Origin: Mycolicibacterium tusciae JS617
Lineage (GTDB): Bacteria > Actinomycetota > Actinomycetes > Mycobacteriales > Mycobacteriaceae
Assembly: GCF_000243415.2 (NCBI RefSeq)
Contig: NZ_KI912270.1
Coordinates: forward strand, 1,736,001 to 1,800,000
Length of the DNA stretch: 64,000 nt
Direction: 5' to 3'
Shown here: in pieces, positions 1 to 9,043 of the stretch
Layout: the number at the start of each line of letters is the position of its first letter
Numbering within the stretch: the first letter of the stretch is position 1
Position numbers and translations under genes: made by a program
Notes under the pieces: generated by a model
What the model was told of the DNA's origin: nothing
The model's database searches: none
What the model saw: only the letters and a program-made list of their open reading frames with translations

Positions 1-968
1 ATGTCGATGCGCCAGCCGGTCAACCGGGCGGCGAGCCGGGCGTTTTGCCCCTCCTTACCGATCGCAAGCGACAGCTGGAAATCCGGGACGACGACGCGAG
101 CGGCGCGGGCGACCTCGTCGATGACGCTCACCGACACCACCTTGGCCGGCGAAAGGGCGTTGGCGACGAACTTCGCCGGATCGGGGTCGAAGTCGATGAT
201 GTCGATCTTCTCGCCGGACAGTTCGCTCATCACATTGCGCACACGCTGGCCCATGGGCCCGATGCAGGCGCCCTTGGCGTTGAGCCCCGACACCTTTGAC
301 GCCACCGCGATTTTCGAACGGTGGCCGGCTTCACGTGCGACCGCCACGATCTCCACCGACCCTTCGGCAATCTCGGGAACCTCGAGTGAGAACAGCTTGC
401 GCACGAGGTTGGGGTGGGTGCGCGACAACGTGATCAACGGCTCGCGCGCGCCGCGGCTGACCCCGACGACGTAACAACGCAGCCGGTCGCCATGTTCGTA
501 GCGCTCCCCCGGCACCTGCTCGGCCGACGGAATGACACCCTCGGATCCCTTGGTCTCACTGCCCATTCGGACGACAACCAAGCCGCGGGCGTTGGCCCGA
601 GCATCGCGCTGGATGACACCGCCGACGATGTCGCCTTCGCGGGCCGAGAACTCGCCGTAGTTCTTCTCGTTCTCGGCATCGCGCAACCGCTGCAGGATCA
701 CCTGACGCGCGGTGGTCGCCGCGATGCGGCCGAAACCCTCTGGCGTGTCATCCCATTCGGAGATGACGTTGCCATCCTCATCGGTTTCGCGCGCCAGCAC
801 CTGAACCATGCCGGTCTTGCGGTCGATCTCGATGCATGCGTCCGCCTCGTGCCCCTCGGTATGTCGGTACGCAGTCAGCAGTGCTGACTTGATTGTTTCG
901 ACGACGACGTCGACGGAAATTCCCTTGTCAGCCTCGATCGCGTGCAATGCCGCCATGTCGATGTTCAC
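1..968 (-). CDS. nusA: transcription termination/antitermination factor NusA (3' end beyond window)
   Basis: NusA binds RNA polymerase and nascent RNA and modulates pausing, termination and rRNA antitermination. The frame reads 322 codons from a GTG at 968 down to the window edge; mycobacterial NusA is about 347 residues, so roughly 25 C-terminal codons are missing. The N-terminal polymerase-binding region is followed by an S1-like segment (around residues 130-200, with [13 protein letters not shown]) and KH-type RNA-binding segments ([14 protein letters not shown] and, near the edge, [14 protein letters not shown]). The GTG was chosen because it overlaps the rimP stop as GTGA and has a GAAGGGGG-type ribosome site just upstream. 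The rimP-nusA order is typical of bacteria. The family call is very secure; the missing end is a window effect, not a truncation. Confidence 0.97.
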   Translation of the reverse strand, partial: MNIDMAALHAIEADKGISVDVVVETIKSALLTAYRHTEGHEADACIEIDRKTGMVQVLARETDEDGNVISEWDDTPEGFGRIAATTARQVILQRLRDAENEKNYGEFSAREGDIVGGVIQRDARANARGLVVVRMGSETKGSEGVIPSAEQVPGERYEHGDRLRCYVVGVSRGAREPLITLSRTHPNLVRKLFSLEVPEIAEGSVEIVAVAREAGHRSKIAVASKVSGLNAKGACIGPMGQRVRNVMSELSGEKIDIIDFDPDPAKFVANALSPAKVVSVSVIDEVARAARVVVPDFQLSLAIGKEGQNARLAARLTGWRID

Positions 969-1504
969 CGCGGATCCCCCTTCCCAGATAGGCCGGCCAG
1001 CTCCAGCTCGCGTTTGTTCGGAGGTGAAAACTCAACCTGTACAACTGCTTTGGTGATGCTTTCCATCGGCAGCTCGCGCACCGATAGATCGGCACCGCGC
1101 CGTTCGCGCACTACCAATCGCACGGCGCCGCCGCTGGTTTCACCCAGCCGGCCAGTCAATTGGGTGCCGTCGGACAACGTCAGCTCGACCTTGCGACCGC
1201 GGGCGCGCCGGAAATGCTTTTCTGTGGTCAGCGGCCGGTCCACTCCCGGCGAGGTGACCTCGAGGACATACGGCGCGGCCTTGTCGTCGACACCGTCCAG
1301 AAGTTCGGATGCGGACCGGGCCAGTGCGGCGGCCGAATCCAGATCAAGTCCATTGTCACCGTCGGCGACCACCGTGATGCGCGGCGGGCGAGCGGCCGCG
1401 TCAATGACCACGTCTTCGATCTCATAGCCTGCGCGTGCGAACTCACCATCAAGTAGCTCGACGACCTGTTTCTGCGAAGGTAATCCCGCAGACCGCTCCG
1501 TCAC
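965..1504 (-). CDS. rimP: ribosome maturation factor RimP
   Basis: RimP assists maturation of the 30S ribosomal subunit. The 179-residue protein has the family motifs [10 protein letters not shown], the [15 protein letters not shown] block (about residues 82-96) and the conserved [11 protein letters not shown] segment, followed by a C-terminal SH3-like half. The frame stays open for 59 more codons upstream, but that extension has no family similarity. I placed the start at the GTG at 1504 because a GAGGAG ribosome site lies about six bases upstream and the resulting N-terminus, shortly before [12 protein letters not shown], matches the M. tuberculosis orthologue (Rv2842c) as I recall it. Its stop overlaps the nusA start by four bases, so the two are probably translated in tandem. 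Confidence 0.93.
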   Translation of the reverse strand: MTERSAGLPSQKQVVELLDGEFARAGYEIEDVVIDAAARPPRITVVADGDNGLDLDSAAALARSASELLDGVDDKAAPYVLEVTSPGVDRPLTTEKHFRRARGRKVELTLSDGTQLTGRLGETSGGAVRLVVRERRGADLSVRELPMESITKAVVQVEFSPPNKRELELAGLSGKGDPR

Positions 1505-1628
1505 GGCGAGCTCCTCATCTTGAATTGTCTCCGACACTGGTTCGGCGTGCCCTGGAACCAATGGCAACCGACACTGGAACCGCCTGTCAACGATACGCCA
1601 GCGCCGCCGCAGTAACGGCAAAAGCGCG

Positions 1629-2168
1629 GTGGCACTCGAGGGTCTCCGCAATGGCAAGATGTTGCACGTGCCGAGCCCCAACCCGACCGTCAGCAGGCGG
1701 CGAGTCCTGGTTGGGGCGGCGACGTTGGCGCTGCTAGGCGTATCTGTAGCCGCCTGTGGCTCGTCGTCACCGCCGCCGGAAGTCGACGAGCTGGCCGCGC
1801 AACTCGAGCGGGCCCGCTTCGACGGTCAGCTGGCGACCGATGCAGCGGCCGCCGAGCGTGGCGCGACTGTAGAGGCGCTCAACGCGGTTGCGTCCGAGCG
1901 GTCAGCACACGCTCAGGCCCTGTCTGACGAACTTGTCAGGATGCGCGGAGCGGACGCGCCCACCGCGACCCCGACCAGCACCACGGCCGCGCCCGTCGAG
2001 CCTCCGACTGTGAAAGACGTCATCGCCGCGCTGCGTCAGTCAGCGGACAGCGCGACCGAACTGGCCGCCAAAATGTCGGGATACCGCGCGGGCCTGCTCG
2101 GCTCGATCGCCGCGGCCTGCACCGCGGCGTACACCGTCGCACTGGTCCCGCCGGAGAAACCGCAATGA
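1629..2168 (+). CDS. putative secreted lipoprotein (Rv2843-like position)
   Basis: This 179-residue protein has a twin-arginine-like signal (SRRRVLVG, about residues 22-29), a hydrophobic core and a lipobox ending VAAC, which predicts export and lipid attachment to the outer face of the membrane. After the cysteine comes a Ser/Pro linker, a helical stretch rich in Ala and Glu (about residues 50-105), a Thr/Pro-rich linker and a C-terminal hydrophobic segment. No enzyme motif is visible. The start is uncertain: the ATG at 1659 gives a shorter and more usual signal peptide than the one at 1629. It overlaps the next gene as ATGA and is divergent from rimP, as in M. tuberculosis. Its function is unknown; coupling to a ferritin-like neighbour suggests they act together. 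Confidence 0.75.
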   Translation: MALEGLRNGKMLHVPSPNPTVSRRRVLVGAATLALLGVSVAACGSSSPPPEVDELAAQLERARFDGQLATDAAAAERGATVEALNAVASERSAHAQALSDELVRMRGADAPTATPTSTTAAPVEPPTVKDVIAALRQSADSATELAAKMSGYRAGLLGSIAAACTAAYTVALVPPEKPQ

Positions 2169-2674
2169 CGTCCCCCGAACCGACACCCACCACGACGACG
2201 TCGTCGCGGGCCGCCGAACCGACCAGCCCCTCGCGGCCGCCGAATGCCGCCGACGCCGCCCTGTTCGACGCGATCGCGACCGCGCAGGCGTCGATCTACG
2301 GATATGGGATCGTGTCGGCGCATACGGTCCCCGACACGAATTACCTGGTGTCGTCATCGATGACCCAGCATCGCAAACGGCGCGAGGAGGCGTTGGCGAT
2401 GCTGGCGGCCCGATCGGTGGACGCCCCGCTGCCCGCGGCCGGCTACCAGTTGCCGATCGAGGTCGACAACCCCACGGATGCGGCCAATCTCGCGGTGCGG
2501 ATGGAGGAGGACGCCGCCGTCGCGTGGCGAGCCGTCGTCGAGCAGGCGACCGACGAATTGGAGCGGGCGTTCGCAGTCAGCGCGCTGACGGATTGCGCGG
2601 TCAGGGCAGCGCGGTGGAGCCGCGTTCTGGGCACGACTCCGATCACGGTCGCCTTCCCCGGCGGCTCCGAATAG
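2165..2674 (+). CDS. DUF4439 ferritin-like helical protein
   Basis: The 169-residue product starts with a Thr/Ser/Pro-rich disordered stretch of about 28 residues. It then has a four-helix-type region with ALFDAIATAQASIYGYGIVSA, QHRKRREEALAML and MEEDAAVAWRAVVEQA, a pattern I recognise as DUF4439, a ferritin-like domain found in actinobacteria next to this lipoprotein. The Glu and His residues inside the helices could bind metal, but no complete di-iron ExxH set is obvious. It has no signal peptide. The ATGA overlap with the upstream lipoprotein gene indicates translational coupling. It ends 26 bases from proS on the opposite strand. Biochemical role unknown. Confidence 0.8.
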   Translation: MTSPEPTPTTTTSSRAAEPTSPSRPPNAADAALFDAIATAQASIYGYGIVSAHTVPDTNYLVSSSMTQHRKRREEALAMLAARSVDAPLPAAGYQLPIEVDNPTDAANLAVRMEEDAAVAWRAVVEQATDELERAFAVSALTDCAVRAARWSRVLGTTPITVAFPGGSE

Positions 2675-2700
2675 TCCTGCTCGGCTGCCGAACGCTAGAA

Positions 2701-4437
2701 CTAGAGCGCCGTCGCGATGTCGGCCGCCGCGTTCTCGACCGGGATCTCCCGGGTTTCGCCGGTGAACCGGTTGCGCAACTCGACGACGCCGTCGGCCCAG
2801 CCGCGACCGACCACGACGATCCACGGCACACCGAGCAACTCGGCGTCCTTGAACTTGATCCCGGGTGAGGCTTTCCGGTCATCGAGCAGCAGCTCGACAC
2901 CCCGCCCGTCCAGCTCGGTGGACAGCGCCTCCGCACCGGCGCGGGCAGCGTCGTCCTTGTTGGCGATCACGACGTGGACATCGAACGGCGACACCGACGA
3001 CGGCCAGCGCAACCCCAGCTCGTCGCGGTGCTGCTCGGCGATCACCGCGACCAGTCGCGACACCCCGATGCCGTAGGACCCCATGGTCAGCCGCACCGGC
3101 TTGCCGTTCTCGCCGAGTACATCGGCCTCGAACGCATCGGCGTACTTGCGGCCCAACTGGAAGATGTGCCCGATCTCGATGCCGCGCGCCGACACCAGCG
3201 GCCCCGCGCCGTCGGGTGACGGATCGCCGTCGCGGACCTCGGCGGCCTCGATGGTGCCGTCGGCGACGAAGTCACGTCCGGCGACCAGGCCGACGACGTG
3301 CTTACCCGTCTCGTCGGCTCCGGTGATCCACGACGTACCGTCGACCACCCTCGGGTCGACCAGATAGCGAACCTTGTTGGCCAGCAACGCTTTCGGGCCG
3401 ATATAGCCCTTGGCCAGGAATGGGTGCTTGGCGAAGTCGGCATCGTCGAGCAGCGCGTACTCGGCAGGTTCCAGCGCGGCGCCCAGCCGTTTGTCGTCGA
3501 CCTCCCGGTCGCCCGGCACACCGATCGCGAGCAGCTCCCACTCACCGCCGGGTACGCGTGTCTTCAGCATCACGTTCTTGAGCGTGTCCGCGGCGGTCAC
3601 CTCGCGGTCCAGCACGGAGTTGGCCCACTCGACGAGCGTGGCGATTGTCGGGGTGTCCGGGGTGTCGTACACCTTGGCCTCGGACTGGTCATCGATCGGC
3701 AGCGACTCCGGGACGGCCGTCGTGACCGCCTCGACGTTGGCTGCATAGCCGGATTCGTCGCAGCGCACGAACGTGTCCTCGCCGATGTCGCTTTCGGCCA
3801 GGAACTCCTCTGACGCACTGCCACCCATTGCCCCGGACACCGCAGAGACGATCACGTAATCGACGCCCAGCGTGTCGAAGATGCGTTGATAGGCCCCGCG
3901 GTGCGCCTGGTACTGCGCGCGCAACCCGTCGTCGTCGACGTCGAACGAGTAGGAGTCCTTCATGATGAACTCGCGGCCGCGCAGGATGCCCGCCCGCGGT
4001 CGCGCCTCGTCGCGGTACTTCGTCTGGATTTGGAACAGCAGCAGCGGGAAATCCTTGTAGCTGCTGTACTCCCCCTTCACCGCCATGGTGAAGAACTCTT
4101 CGTGGGTCGGCCCCAGCATGTAGTCATTGCGCCTGCGGTCCTGCAGCCGAAAGACGCCGTCGCCGTATTCGGTCCATCGATTGGTGACTTCGTAGGGCGC
4201 CTTGGGCAGCAGCGCGGGGAACAAGATCTCCTGACCACCGATGGCGTTCATCTCGCCGCGGACGACCGCCTCGATCTTGCGTAGCACCCGAAGCCCCAGC
4301 GGCAGCCAGCTGTACAGGCCGGGCCCGATCGGCCGGACGTAGCCGGCCCGGATAAGCAGCTTGTGGCTGGCCACCTCGGCGTCGGCGGGGTCGTCACGCA
4401 GCGTGCGCAGGAACAGCTCGGACATGCGGGTGATCAC
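2701..4437 (-). CDS. proS: prolyl-tRNA synthetase
   Basis: ProS charges tRNA-Pro with proline in the cytoplasm. The 578-residue protein is a bacterial-type class II synthetase: motif 1 region [16 protein letters not shown], motif 2 region [23 protein letters not shown], an editing (INS/YbaK-like) insertion in the middle with the [19 protein letters not shown] segment, then motif 3 [19 protein letters not shown] and a C-terminal anticodon-binding domain. The GTG at 4437, giving V-I-T-R-M-S-E-L, matches the N-terminus of the M. tuberculosis enzyme as I recall it. The frame opens three codons earlier at a TTG, and an ATG lies at 4425. It lies 27 bases downstream of an MFS pump gene on the same strand. 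Confidence 0.97.
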   Translation of the reverse strand: MITRMSELFLRTLRDDPADAEVASHKLLIRAGYVRPIGPGLYSWLPLGLRVLRKIEAVVRGEMNAIGGQEILFPALLPKAPYEVTNRWTEYGDGVFRLQDRRRNDYMLGPTHEEFFTMAVKGEYSSYKDFPLLLFQIQTKYRDEARPRAGILRGREFIMKDSYSFDVDDDGLRAQYQAHRGAYQRIFDTLGVDYVIVSAVSGAMGGSASEEFLAESDIGEDTFVRCDESGYAANVEAVTTAVPESLPIDDQSEAKVYDTPDTPTIATLVEWANSVLDREVTAADTLKNVMLKTRVPGGEWELLAIGVPGDREVDDKRLGAALEPAEYALLDDADFAKHPFLAKGYIGPKALLANKVRYLVDPRVVDGTSWITGADETGKHVVGLVAGRDFVADGTIEAAEVRDGDPSPDGAGPLVSARGIEIGHIFQLGRKYADAFEADVLGENGKPVRLTMGSYGIGVSRLVAVIAEQHRDELGLRWPSSVSPFDVHVVIANKDDAARAGAEALSTELDGRGVELLLDDRKASPGIKFKDAELLGVPWIVVVGRGWADGVVELRNRFTGETREIPVENAAADIATAL

Positions 4438-4464
4438 AGCCGACAACCTTACTGATCGGTTGAC

Positions 4465-5967
4465 CTAGAGCTCGCCCGCCTCCACCGCCTCGCGAGTGTG
4501 CTGGGCTGCCGCGATCTGGCGCGCCGAGAACCCGATCCAAAACGCCGTGACGCCGACGATCACCGCGACGCCCGCCACCCAGAGCAACGAGTAGGTGTAG
4601 CCGTACCCGAGGGCGTCGAGTTGAGCAGGTGTCATGTCCTTCACCGGACCCGTCGTCCCGCCGAGATACAGCGTGCGGGAGGTCTGCACGGCCTGAATCA
4701 CGACCAGCACCACCGGACCGCCGAGGTTCTGCACCATCAGCGTGATGGACGACACCGGGCCGATCTCCTTTGGTCCCACCCCGGCGATCGCACACAACGG
4801 CAGGATCACCGCAATCGCGCCGATGCCGAAGCCACCGACGACGACGACTCCGAACAGGTCCGGAAGGTATGCGACGTCGCGGTCCAGCGTCGAGCCGTAG
4901 AGCATGGCGGCGAGCACGAACAACCCGCCGCCGAGGATCAGCCAGCGCGGCGCGACATGAGGTGCGAGCTTGGCCGCCACGATGCTGCCGATGCCGAACG
5001 CGATAGCAAACGGGATGAAACTCACGCCCGCGCGCAGCGGCGAATAGCCGAGCACATCCTGCACGAGCAGGCCGACCATCACGCTGAGCGTCAACATGAC
5101 GCCGCCCGCAAGGAACAGGGAGATAAAGGTCATCACCCGGTTCCGATTGTCGAACACCGAGAACGGCACGATCGGGTGGTCGGCAGTGCGCTCGACGATC
5201 AGGAACGCGAGGAAGAAGCCTGCCGACGCGACGCCGGCGCCGATCACCCACGGGTCCACCCAGCCTCGCGGCGGGCCCTGCGTGAACACCAGTACCGCCG
5301 ACGTGCAGCCCAGCGTGGCCAGGATGGCGCCGGTGACGTCGAGCTTCAGCCGTTCATGATGGGTCTCGTTGATCTTGAGAACGGCGACGATGATGATCAC
5401 GATCCCGATCGGGATGTTGATCAGGAACGCCAGCCGCCACGAGATGACGGTCAAGGCGCCGCCGAGCACCAACCCCAGGACCGACCCGATGCCCTGCATG
5501 GCGGCCGACACGGCCATGGCGCGGTTTCGAGCTTGCCCGACCGCGTACGTCGTCGCGATGAGAGCCAGGCCCGTCGGTGCGGCGATCGCCGCACCCGTGC
5601 CCTGTACTGTGCGCGCGACGATGAGCGTGACGCCGTCGGTGGCCACGCCGCACACCAACGACGCGATCGTGAACACGCCGACACCCGAGAGGAACGCACG
5701 TTTGTGGCCGATGGCATCGCCGATGCGCCCGCCGAGCAGCAGCAGCCCGCCGAAGGCGAGCACGTAGGCGGTGATGACCCAGCTCTTGCCTGCGTCGGAT
5801 AGGCCGAGGTCGGCCTGCATTCGCGGCAGCGCGACGATGACGATGGTGCCGTCGAGCGTCGACATCAGCTGCATGCCGGTGATCGCGATGATCGCCGGGC
5901 CCAGCACCGTTGACGACAGCGGTTTGGTGACCCGGTCCGACCCTGAGGAACCGCCCACCGCAGACAT
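4465..5967 (-). CDS. EfpA-like MFS drug exporter (DHA2 type, second copy)
   Basis: A 500-residue membrane protein of the 14-helix drug:proton antiporter group. It carries the N-terminal MSTLDGTIVIVALP helix, the motif A loop GGRIGDAIGHKR and the central GPVSSITLMVQNLGGPVVL helix. It shares long identical stretches with the efpA product encoded just upstream on the same strand (for example RAGVSFIPF versus RAGIGFIPF, SRTLYLGGT, GPVKDM, and the same Gly-Glu-Leu ending). It therefore arose by tandem duplication of efpA. It lacks the longer cytoplasmic N-terminus of EfpA. The start ATG at 5967 leaves 243 bases to efpA, containing a hairpin and the minisatellite. Substrate unknown; drug or lipid export is inferred from the family. 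Confidence 0.9.
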   Translation of the reverse strand: MSAVGGSSGSDRVTKPLSSTVLGPAIIAITGMQLMSTLDGTIVIVALPRMQADLGLSDAGKSWVITAYVLAFGGLLLLGGRIGDAIGHKRAFLSGVGVFTIASLVCGVATDGVTLIVARTVQGTGAAIAAPTGLALIATTYAVGQARNRAMAVSAAMQGIGSVLGLVLGGALTVISWRLAFLINIPIGIVIIIVAVLKINETHHERLKLDVTGAILATLGCTSAVLVFTQGPPRGWVDPWVIGAGVASAGFFLAFLIVERTADHPIVPFSVFDNRNRVMTFISLFLAGGVMLTLSVMVGLLVQDVLGYSPLRAGVSFIPFAIAFGIGSIVAAKLAPHVAPRWLILGGGLFVLAAMLYGSTLDRDVAYLPDLFGVVVVGGFGIGAIAVILPLCAIAGVGPKEIGPVSSITLMVQNLGGPVVLVVIQAVQTSRTLYLGGTTGPVKDMTPAQLDALGYGYTYSLLWVAGVAVIVGVTAFWIGFSARQIAAAQHTREAVEAGEL

Positions 5968-6009
5968 GGCTTGCCAGCCTACCGAGACACGGATTCAGCG
6001 CGCCCGTAG

Positions 6010-6024
6010 ACGCCCAGCGGGCGT
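6010..6024 (-). terminator. short GC hairpin between the two efpA-like genes
   Basis: ACGCCC (6010-6015) and GGGCGT (6019-6024) form a perfect 6-bp inverted repeat with a 3-base loop, downstream of efpA and upstream of its paralogue on the minus strand. There is no T-run on either side, so it is at best a weak or Rho-assisted terminator; an operator is the alternative. Confidence 0.35.
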
Positions 6025-6043
6025 GCGCGCGCCGAAGTCGCTT

Positions 6044-6226
6044 CTAGAGCTCTCCCAGCCAGATGTCGAGCTAAAGCTCTCCCTGGCCAGATGTCGAGCT
6101 AAAGCTCTCCCTGGCCGGATGTCGAGCTAAAGCTCTCCCTGGCCAGATGTCGAGCTAAAGCTCTCCCTGGCCGGATGTCGAGCTAAAGCTCTCCCTGGCC
6201 AGATGTCGAGCTAAAGCTCTCCCTGG
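6044..6226. repeat. 28-bp tandem minisatellite at the efpA stop codon
   Basis: Five full 28-bp units run without spacers at 6068-6095, 6096-6123, 6124-6151, 6152-6179 and 6180-6207. Each begins GAGCTAAAGCTC and ends GATGTC. They differ only at one base, CCAGATGTC versus CCGGATGTC, in strict order A, G, A, G, A, so the array may really be built of 56-bp double units. A degenerate, shortened copy precedes it (6044-6067), and the first 19 bases of a sixth unit (6208-6226) are the last codons and stop of efpA. The unit is thus a copy of the efpA 3' end. Each unit holds the small inverted repeat GAGCT-AA-AGCTC; the A-type units also contain the palindrome CTGGCCAG. Confidence 0.95.
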
Positions 6227-7791
6227 TCGATCGCGTCCTTGACTTCTTGCGCGTGCGCCACCTGCGCGGCGGTGTATCCGATGAACAGCGCAGCGACGCC
6301 GACGATCACCGCGACCGCGGCCACCCACAGCAGGCCGTAGGTATAGCCCTGATCCAGAGCGTGCAATTGCGCAGCGTTCATGTCCTTGACCGGCCCGCTG
6401 GTGCCGCCCAGGTACAGCGTGCGCGACGTGATGACCGCCTGGATCACGGCCAGCACGACGGGACCGCCGAGGTTCTGCAGCATGAGCGCGATCGCCGACA
6501 CCGGACCGATCTGATCGAATCCCACCCCGGCGATCGCCGAGACGGTCAGCGGGACGACGATCATGCCGATGCCGAATCCGCCGACCGTGATCGGAATGAC
6601 CAGGTTCGGGAAGTACGGGATGTTGGCGTCCAGCGTGGAGCCGTAGATCATCGCGGCGAGCACCAGCACGCCGCCGGCGATCACCAGCACGCGCGGCGGG
6701 AACTTGGACACCAGCGCAGACGACACGCCCAGCCCGATGCCAAGTGCGATTACGAACGGAATGAAGCCGATGCCCGCGCGCAATGCGCTGTAGCCCATGA
6801 CGTCCTGGACGTAGAGCCCGATCAGCACGGTCAGCGTGAACATCACACCGCCGGCCAAAAACACGGCGGCGAACGTCGCGACCCGGTTGCGGTCCTTGAA
6901 CAAGTCCAACGGCATCACCGGGTTCTCGGCGGTGCGCTCGACGTAGACGAAGGCCAGCAGGAACGCGCAGGCAGCCAGCCCCGAACCGATCGTCACCGAC
7001 GACACCCAGCCCTGTTCGGGCCCCATCGAGAACGCGAACACCGCGGCGGTACACCCGAGGGTGGCCAGGATGGCACCGGCGGCGTCGAGCTTCAGCCGCT
7101 CGCGGTGGGTCTCGCGAAGCGTCCTGCGGGCCAGGTGGATCATCAGCAGCCCGATCGGGATGTTGATCAGGAACGCCCAACGCCACGACACCTCGGTCAG
7201 CGCGCCGCCGACGATCAGGCCCATGACCGATCCGATGCCCGTCATCGCGGCGAAAATCGCGGTCGCGGCGTTACGCGGAGGTCCCTTCGGGAACGTGGTC
7301 GCAATCAGCGCCAGAGCAGTAGGTGACGCGATCGCCGCGCCGACGCCCTGCAGCAGCCGAGCGGTGACCAGGGTCGTCTCGTTCCACGCGAGCCCGCACA
7401 GGACCGAGGCGATGGTGAACAGCGCGACGCCGACGATGAACGTGCGCTTGCGGCCGATGATGTCCCCGAGGCGACCGCCGAGCAGCATCAGCCCGCCGAA
7501 GGTCAGCACGTAGGCGGTGATGACCCAGCTGCGACCCGCGTCGGACAGGTTCAGTTCGTCTTGAATCTTAGGAAGCGCGACGATGGCGACTGTGCTGTCC
7601 ATGGTGGCGAGCAACTGCATGCCGCCGATGGCGATTACCGCGGCGAAGAACCGCCGCGACGGCAGCCAAGCCGGGTACCTGCCGCTTCGCTCCTTGCCGG
7701 GGTAGCCCACGTTCACAGGGAACGACCGGTTTGCCCCGCCTTCGGCGTCGCGGTACATCGCTGCCCGCTCTGCGTCATTGAGAGCCGTCAT
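6211..7791 (-). CDS. efpA: MFS efflux pump EfpA
   Basis: EfpA is the conserved mycobacterial member of the DHA2/QacA family and is linked to drug and lipid efflux. This 526-residue copy has the expected soluble N-terminus of about 50 residues ending PAWLPSRRFFAAV. It then has 14 predicted helices including MDSTVAIVALPKIQ, the motif A loop GGRLGDIIGRKR and AGVGFDQIGPVSAIALMLQ. The C-terminus AQEVKDAIDQGEL matches M. tuberculosis EfpA closely as I recall it. It starts 22 bases after cysG on the same strand. The stop codon lies inside the last, partial unit of a 28-bp tandem repeat, so efpA mRNA carries the repeats immediately after the coding region. The pump is duplicated in the next gene. Confidence 0.95.
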   Translation of the reverse strand: MTALNDAERAAMYRDAEGGANRSFPVNVGYPGKERSGRYPAWLPSRRFFAAVIAIGGMQLLATMDSTVAIVALPKIQDELNLSDAGRSWVITAYVLTFGGLMLLGGRLGDIIGRKRTFIVGVALFTIASVLCGLAWNETTLVTARLLQGVGAAIASPTALALIATTFPKGPPRNAATAIFAAMTGIGSVMGLIVGGALTEVSWRWAFLINIPIGLLMIHLARRTLRETHRERLKLDAAGAILATLGCTAAVFAFSMGPEQGWVSSVTIGSGLAACAFLLAFVYVERTAENPVMPLDLFKDRNRVATFAAVFLAGGVMFTLTVLIGLYVQDVMGYSALRAGIGFIPFVIALGIGLGVSSALVSKFPPRVLVIAGGVLVLAAMIYGSTLDANIPYFPNLVIPITVGGFGIGMIVVPLTVSAIAGVGFDQIGPVSAIALMLQNLGGPVVLAVIQAVITSRTLYLGGTSGPVKDMNAAQLHALDQGYTYGLLWVAAVAVIVGVAALFIGYTAAQVAHAQEVKDAIDQGEL

Positions 7792-7813
7792 AGCGGGTTA
7801 CCTTACAGTAATC

Positions 7814-9034
7814 TTAAGAATCCTTTAACCCGCCGAAGGCCGCCACGGGGCCGATCACGATGATCGCGGGCGGCCGAATGCCGTCTTCCCGAATGCGTTC
7901 GGGGGCGTCGGCGAGGGTGGCTCGCAAGGTCCGCTGCGCTGCGGTGGTGCCGTGCTGGACGACCAGGACCGGCGTATCCGCAGGTCGGCCACCCTCCCGA
8001 AGCACCTTGGCGAATTGCTCGATGCGCTCGACGGCCATCAGCAACACGATTGTTCCGGACATCGCGGCCAGCGCATTCCAATTCACTAACGATTCCGGAT
8101 GCTCAGGCGCAACATGGCCGCTGACCACCACAAATTCGTGCGTGATCCCTCTGTGGGTAACCGGAACGCCCGCCAACGCGGGTACCGCTATGGCACTTGT
8201 CACACCCGGCACAACTGTGACAGGAATCCCAGCGTCAGCGCACGCGATGACCTCTTCATAGCCCCGCGCGAACACGAACGGGTCGCCACCTTTGAGCCGC
8301 ACGACGAACTTGCCCGCCGTGGCCCGGTCGATGAGCACCTCGTTGATCGCGTCCTGGGCCATCGCGCGCCCGTACGGGATCTTCGCGGCGTCGATCACCT
8401 CGACGTGCGGTCCGAGTTCGGCCAGCAGTTCCTGCGGCGCCAGTCGGTCGGCGACGACGACGTCGGCGTGGGCCAGCATGCGCCTGCCTCGCACGGTGAT
8501 CAGTTCAGGGTCGCCGGGTCCGCCGCCGACCAGCGCTACCCCGCCGGGGAGTACACCGGGCGTCTCGGCAGCGATGAGCCCCTGCTGCAGGGCCTCGTGG
8601 ATCGCCGAGCGGATCGCCGCCGACCGGCGGTGCTCCCCGCCGGCAAGCACGCCGACAGACAGGCCTTCGTACTCGAATGACGCGGGGGTCACCGCGGTAC
8701 CTTCGCGCGCCACGTCGGCGCGCACGCAGAAGATCCGGTGCTGCTCAGCCTCGGCGACGACGGCGGCGTTGACGGCCGGATCGTCGGTGGCCGCGATGGC
8801 GTACCAGGCACCTTCCAAATCACCGTCGCGAAACTCTCTGAGTTCCAAGGAGATTCCACGCTCCTGCTGACTCAATGCCTCGACCGCGGGGGTCACACTG
8901 CGGGCAATGACGTGTACATCGGCGCCGTTGGCGACCAGCAGCGGTAGCCGTCGCTGCGTCACGGTGCCGCCACCGACGACGACGACCTTCCTGCCATCAA
9001 GGCGCAGGCCGACGAGGTAGGCGTTCTCGCTCAC
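7814..9034 (-). CDS. cysG: siroheme synthase / uroporphyrinogen-III C-methyltransferase
   Basis: The 406-residue protein is a two-domain CysG. The N-terminal part (about residues 1-150) is a Rossmann dehydrogenase/ferrochelatase-like domain with VVVVGGGTVTQRRL and AATDDPAVNAAV. The C-terminal part (about 165-400) is the SAM-dependent tetrapyrrole methyltransferase with ALVGGGPGDPELITVRGRR, ADVVVADRL, RLKGGDPFVFARGYEE and PGVTSAIAVPALAGVPVTHR. It makes precorrin-2 from uroporphyrinogen III and can oxidise it towards sirohydrochlorin/siroheme, the branch point of siroheme and cobalamin. It lies 9 bases downstream of cobB in the cob block, matching Rv2847c. The family call is secure; whether it mainly serves siroheme or B12 synthesis is not shown. 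Confidence 0.94.
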   Translation of the reverse strand: MSENAYLVGLRLDGRKVVVVGGGTVTQRRLPLLVANGADVHVIARSVTPAVEALSQQERGISLELREFRDGDLEGAWYAIAATDDPAVNAAVVAEAEQHRIFCVRADVAREGTAVTPASFEYEGLSVGVLAGGEHRRSAAIRSAIHEALQQGLIAAETPGVLPGGVALVGGGPGDPELITVRGRRMLAHADVVVADRLAPQELLAELGPHVEVIDAAKIPYGRAMAQDAINEVLIDRATAGKFVVRLKGGDPFVFARGYEEVIACADAGIPVTVVPGVTSAIAVPALAGVPVTHRGITHEFVVVSGHVAPEHPESLVNWNALAAMSGTIVLLMAVERIEQFAKVLREGGRPADTPVLVVQHGTTAAQRTLRATLADAPERIREDGIRPPAIIVIGPVAAFGGLKDS

Positions 9035-9043
9035 CCGGCGAGC

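Noticed and set aside
4498..5802. Plus-strand open frame of 434 codons opposite the MFS pump
   Set aside because: Composition is rich in His, Arg, Asp and Gln with no domain, typical of the antisense of a membrane protein gene in high-GC DNA.
6068..6207. Possible CRISPR array (28-bp repeats)
   Set aside because: The units are contiguous with no spacers, and they derive from the efpA 3' end; there are no cas genes nearby.
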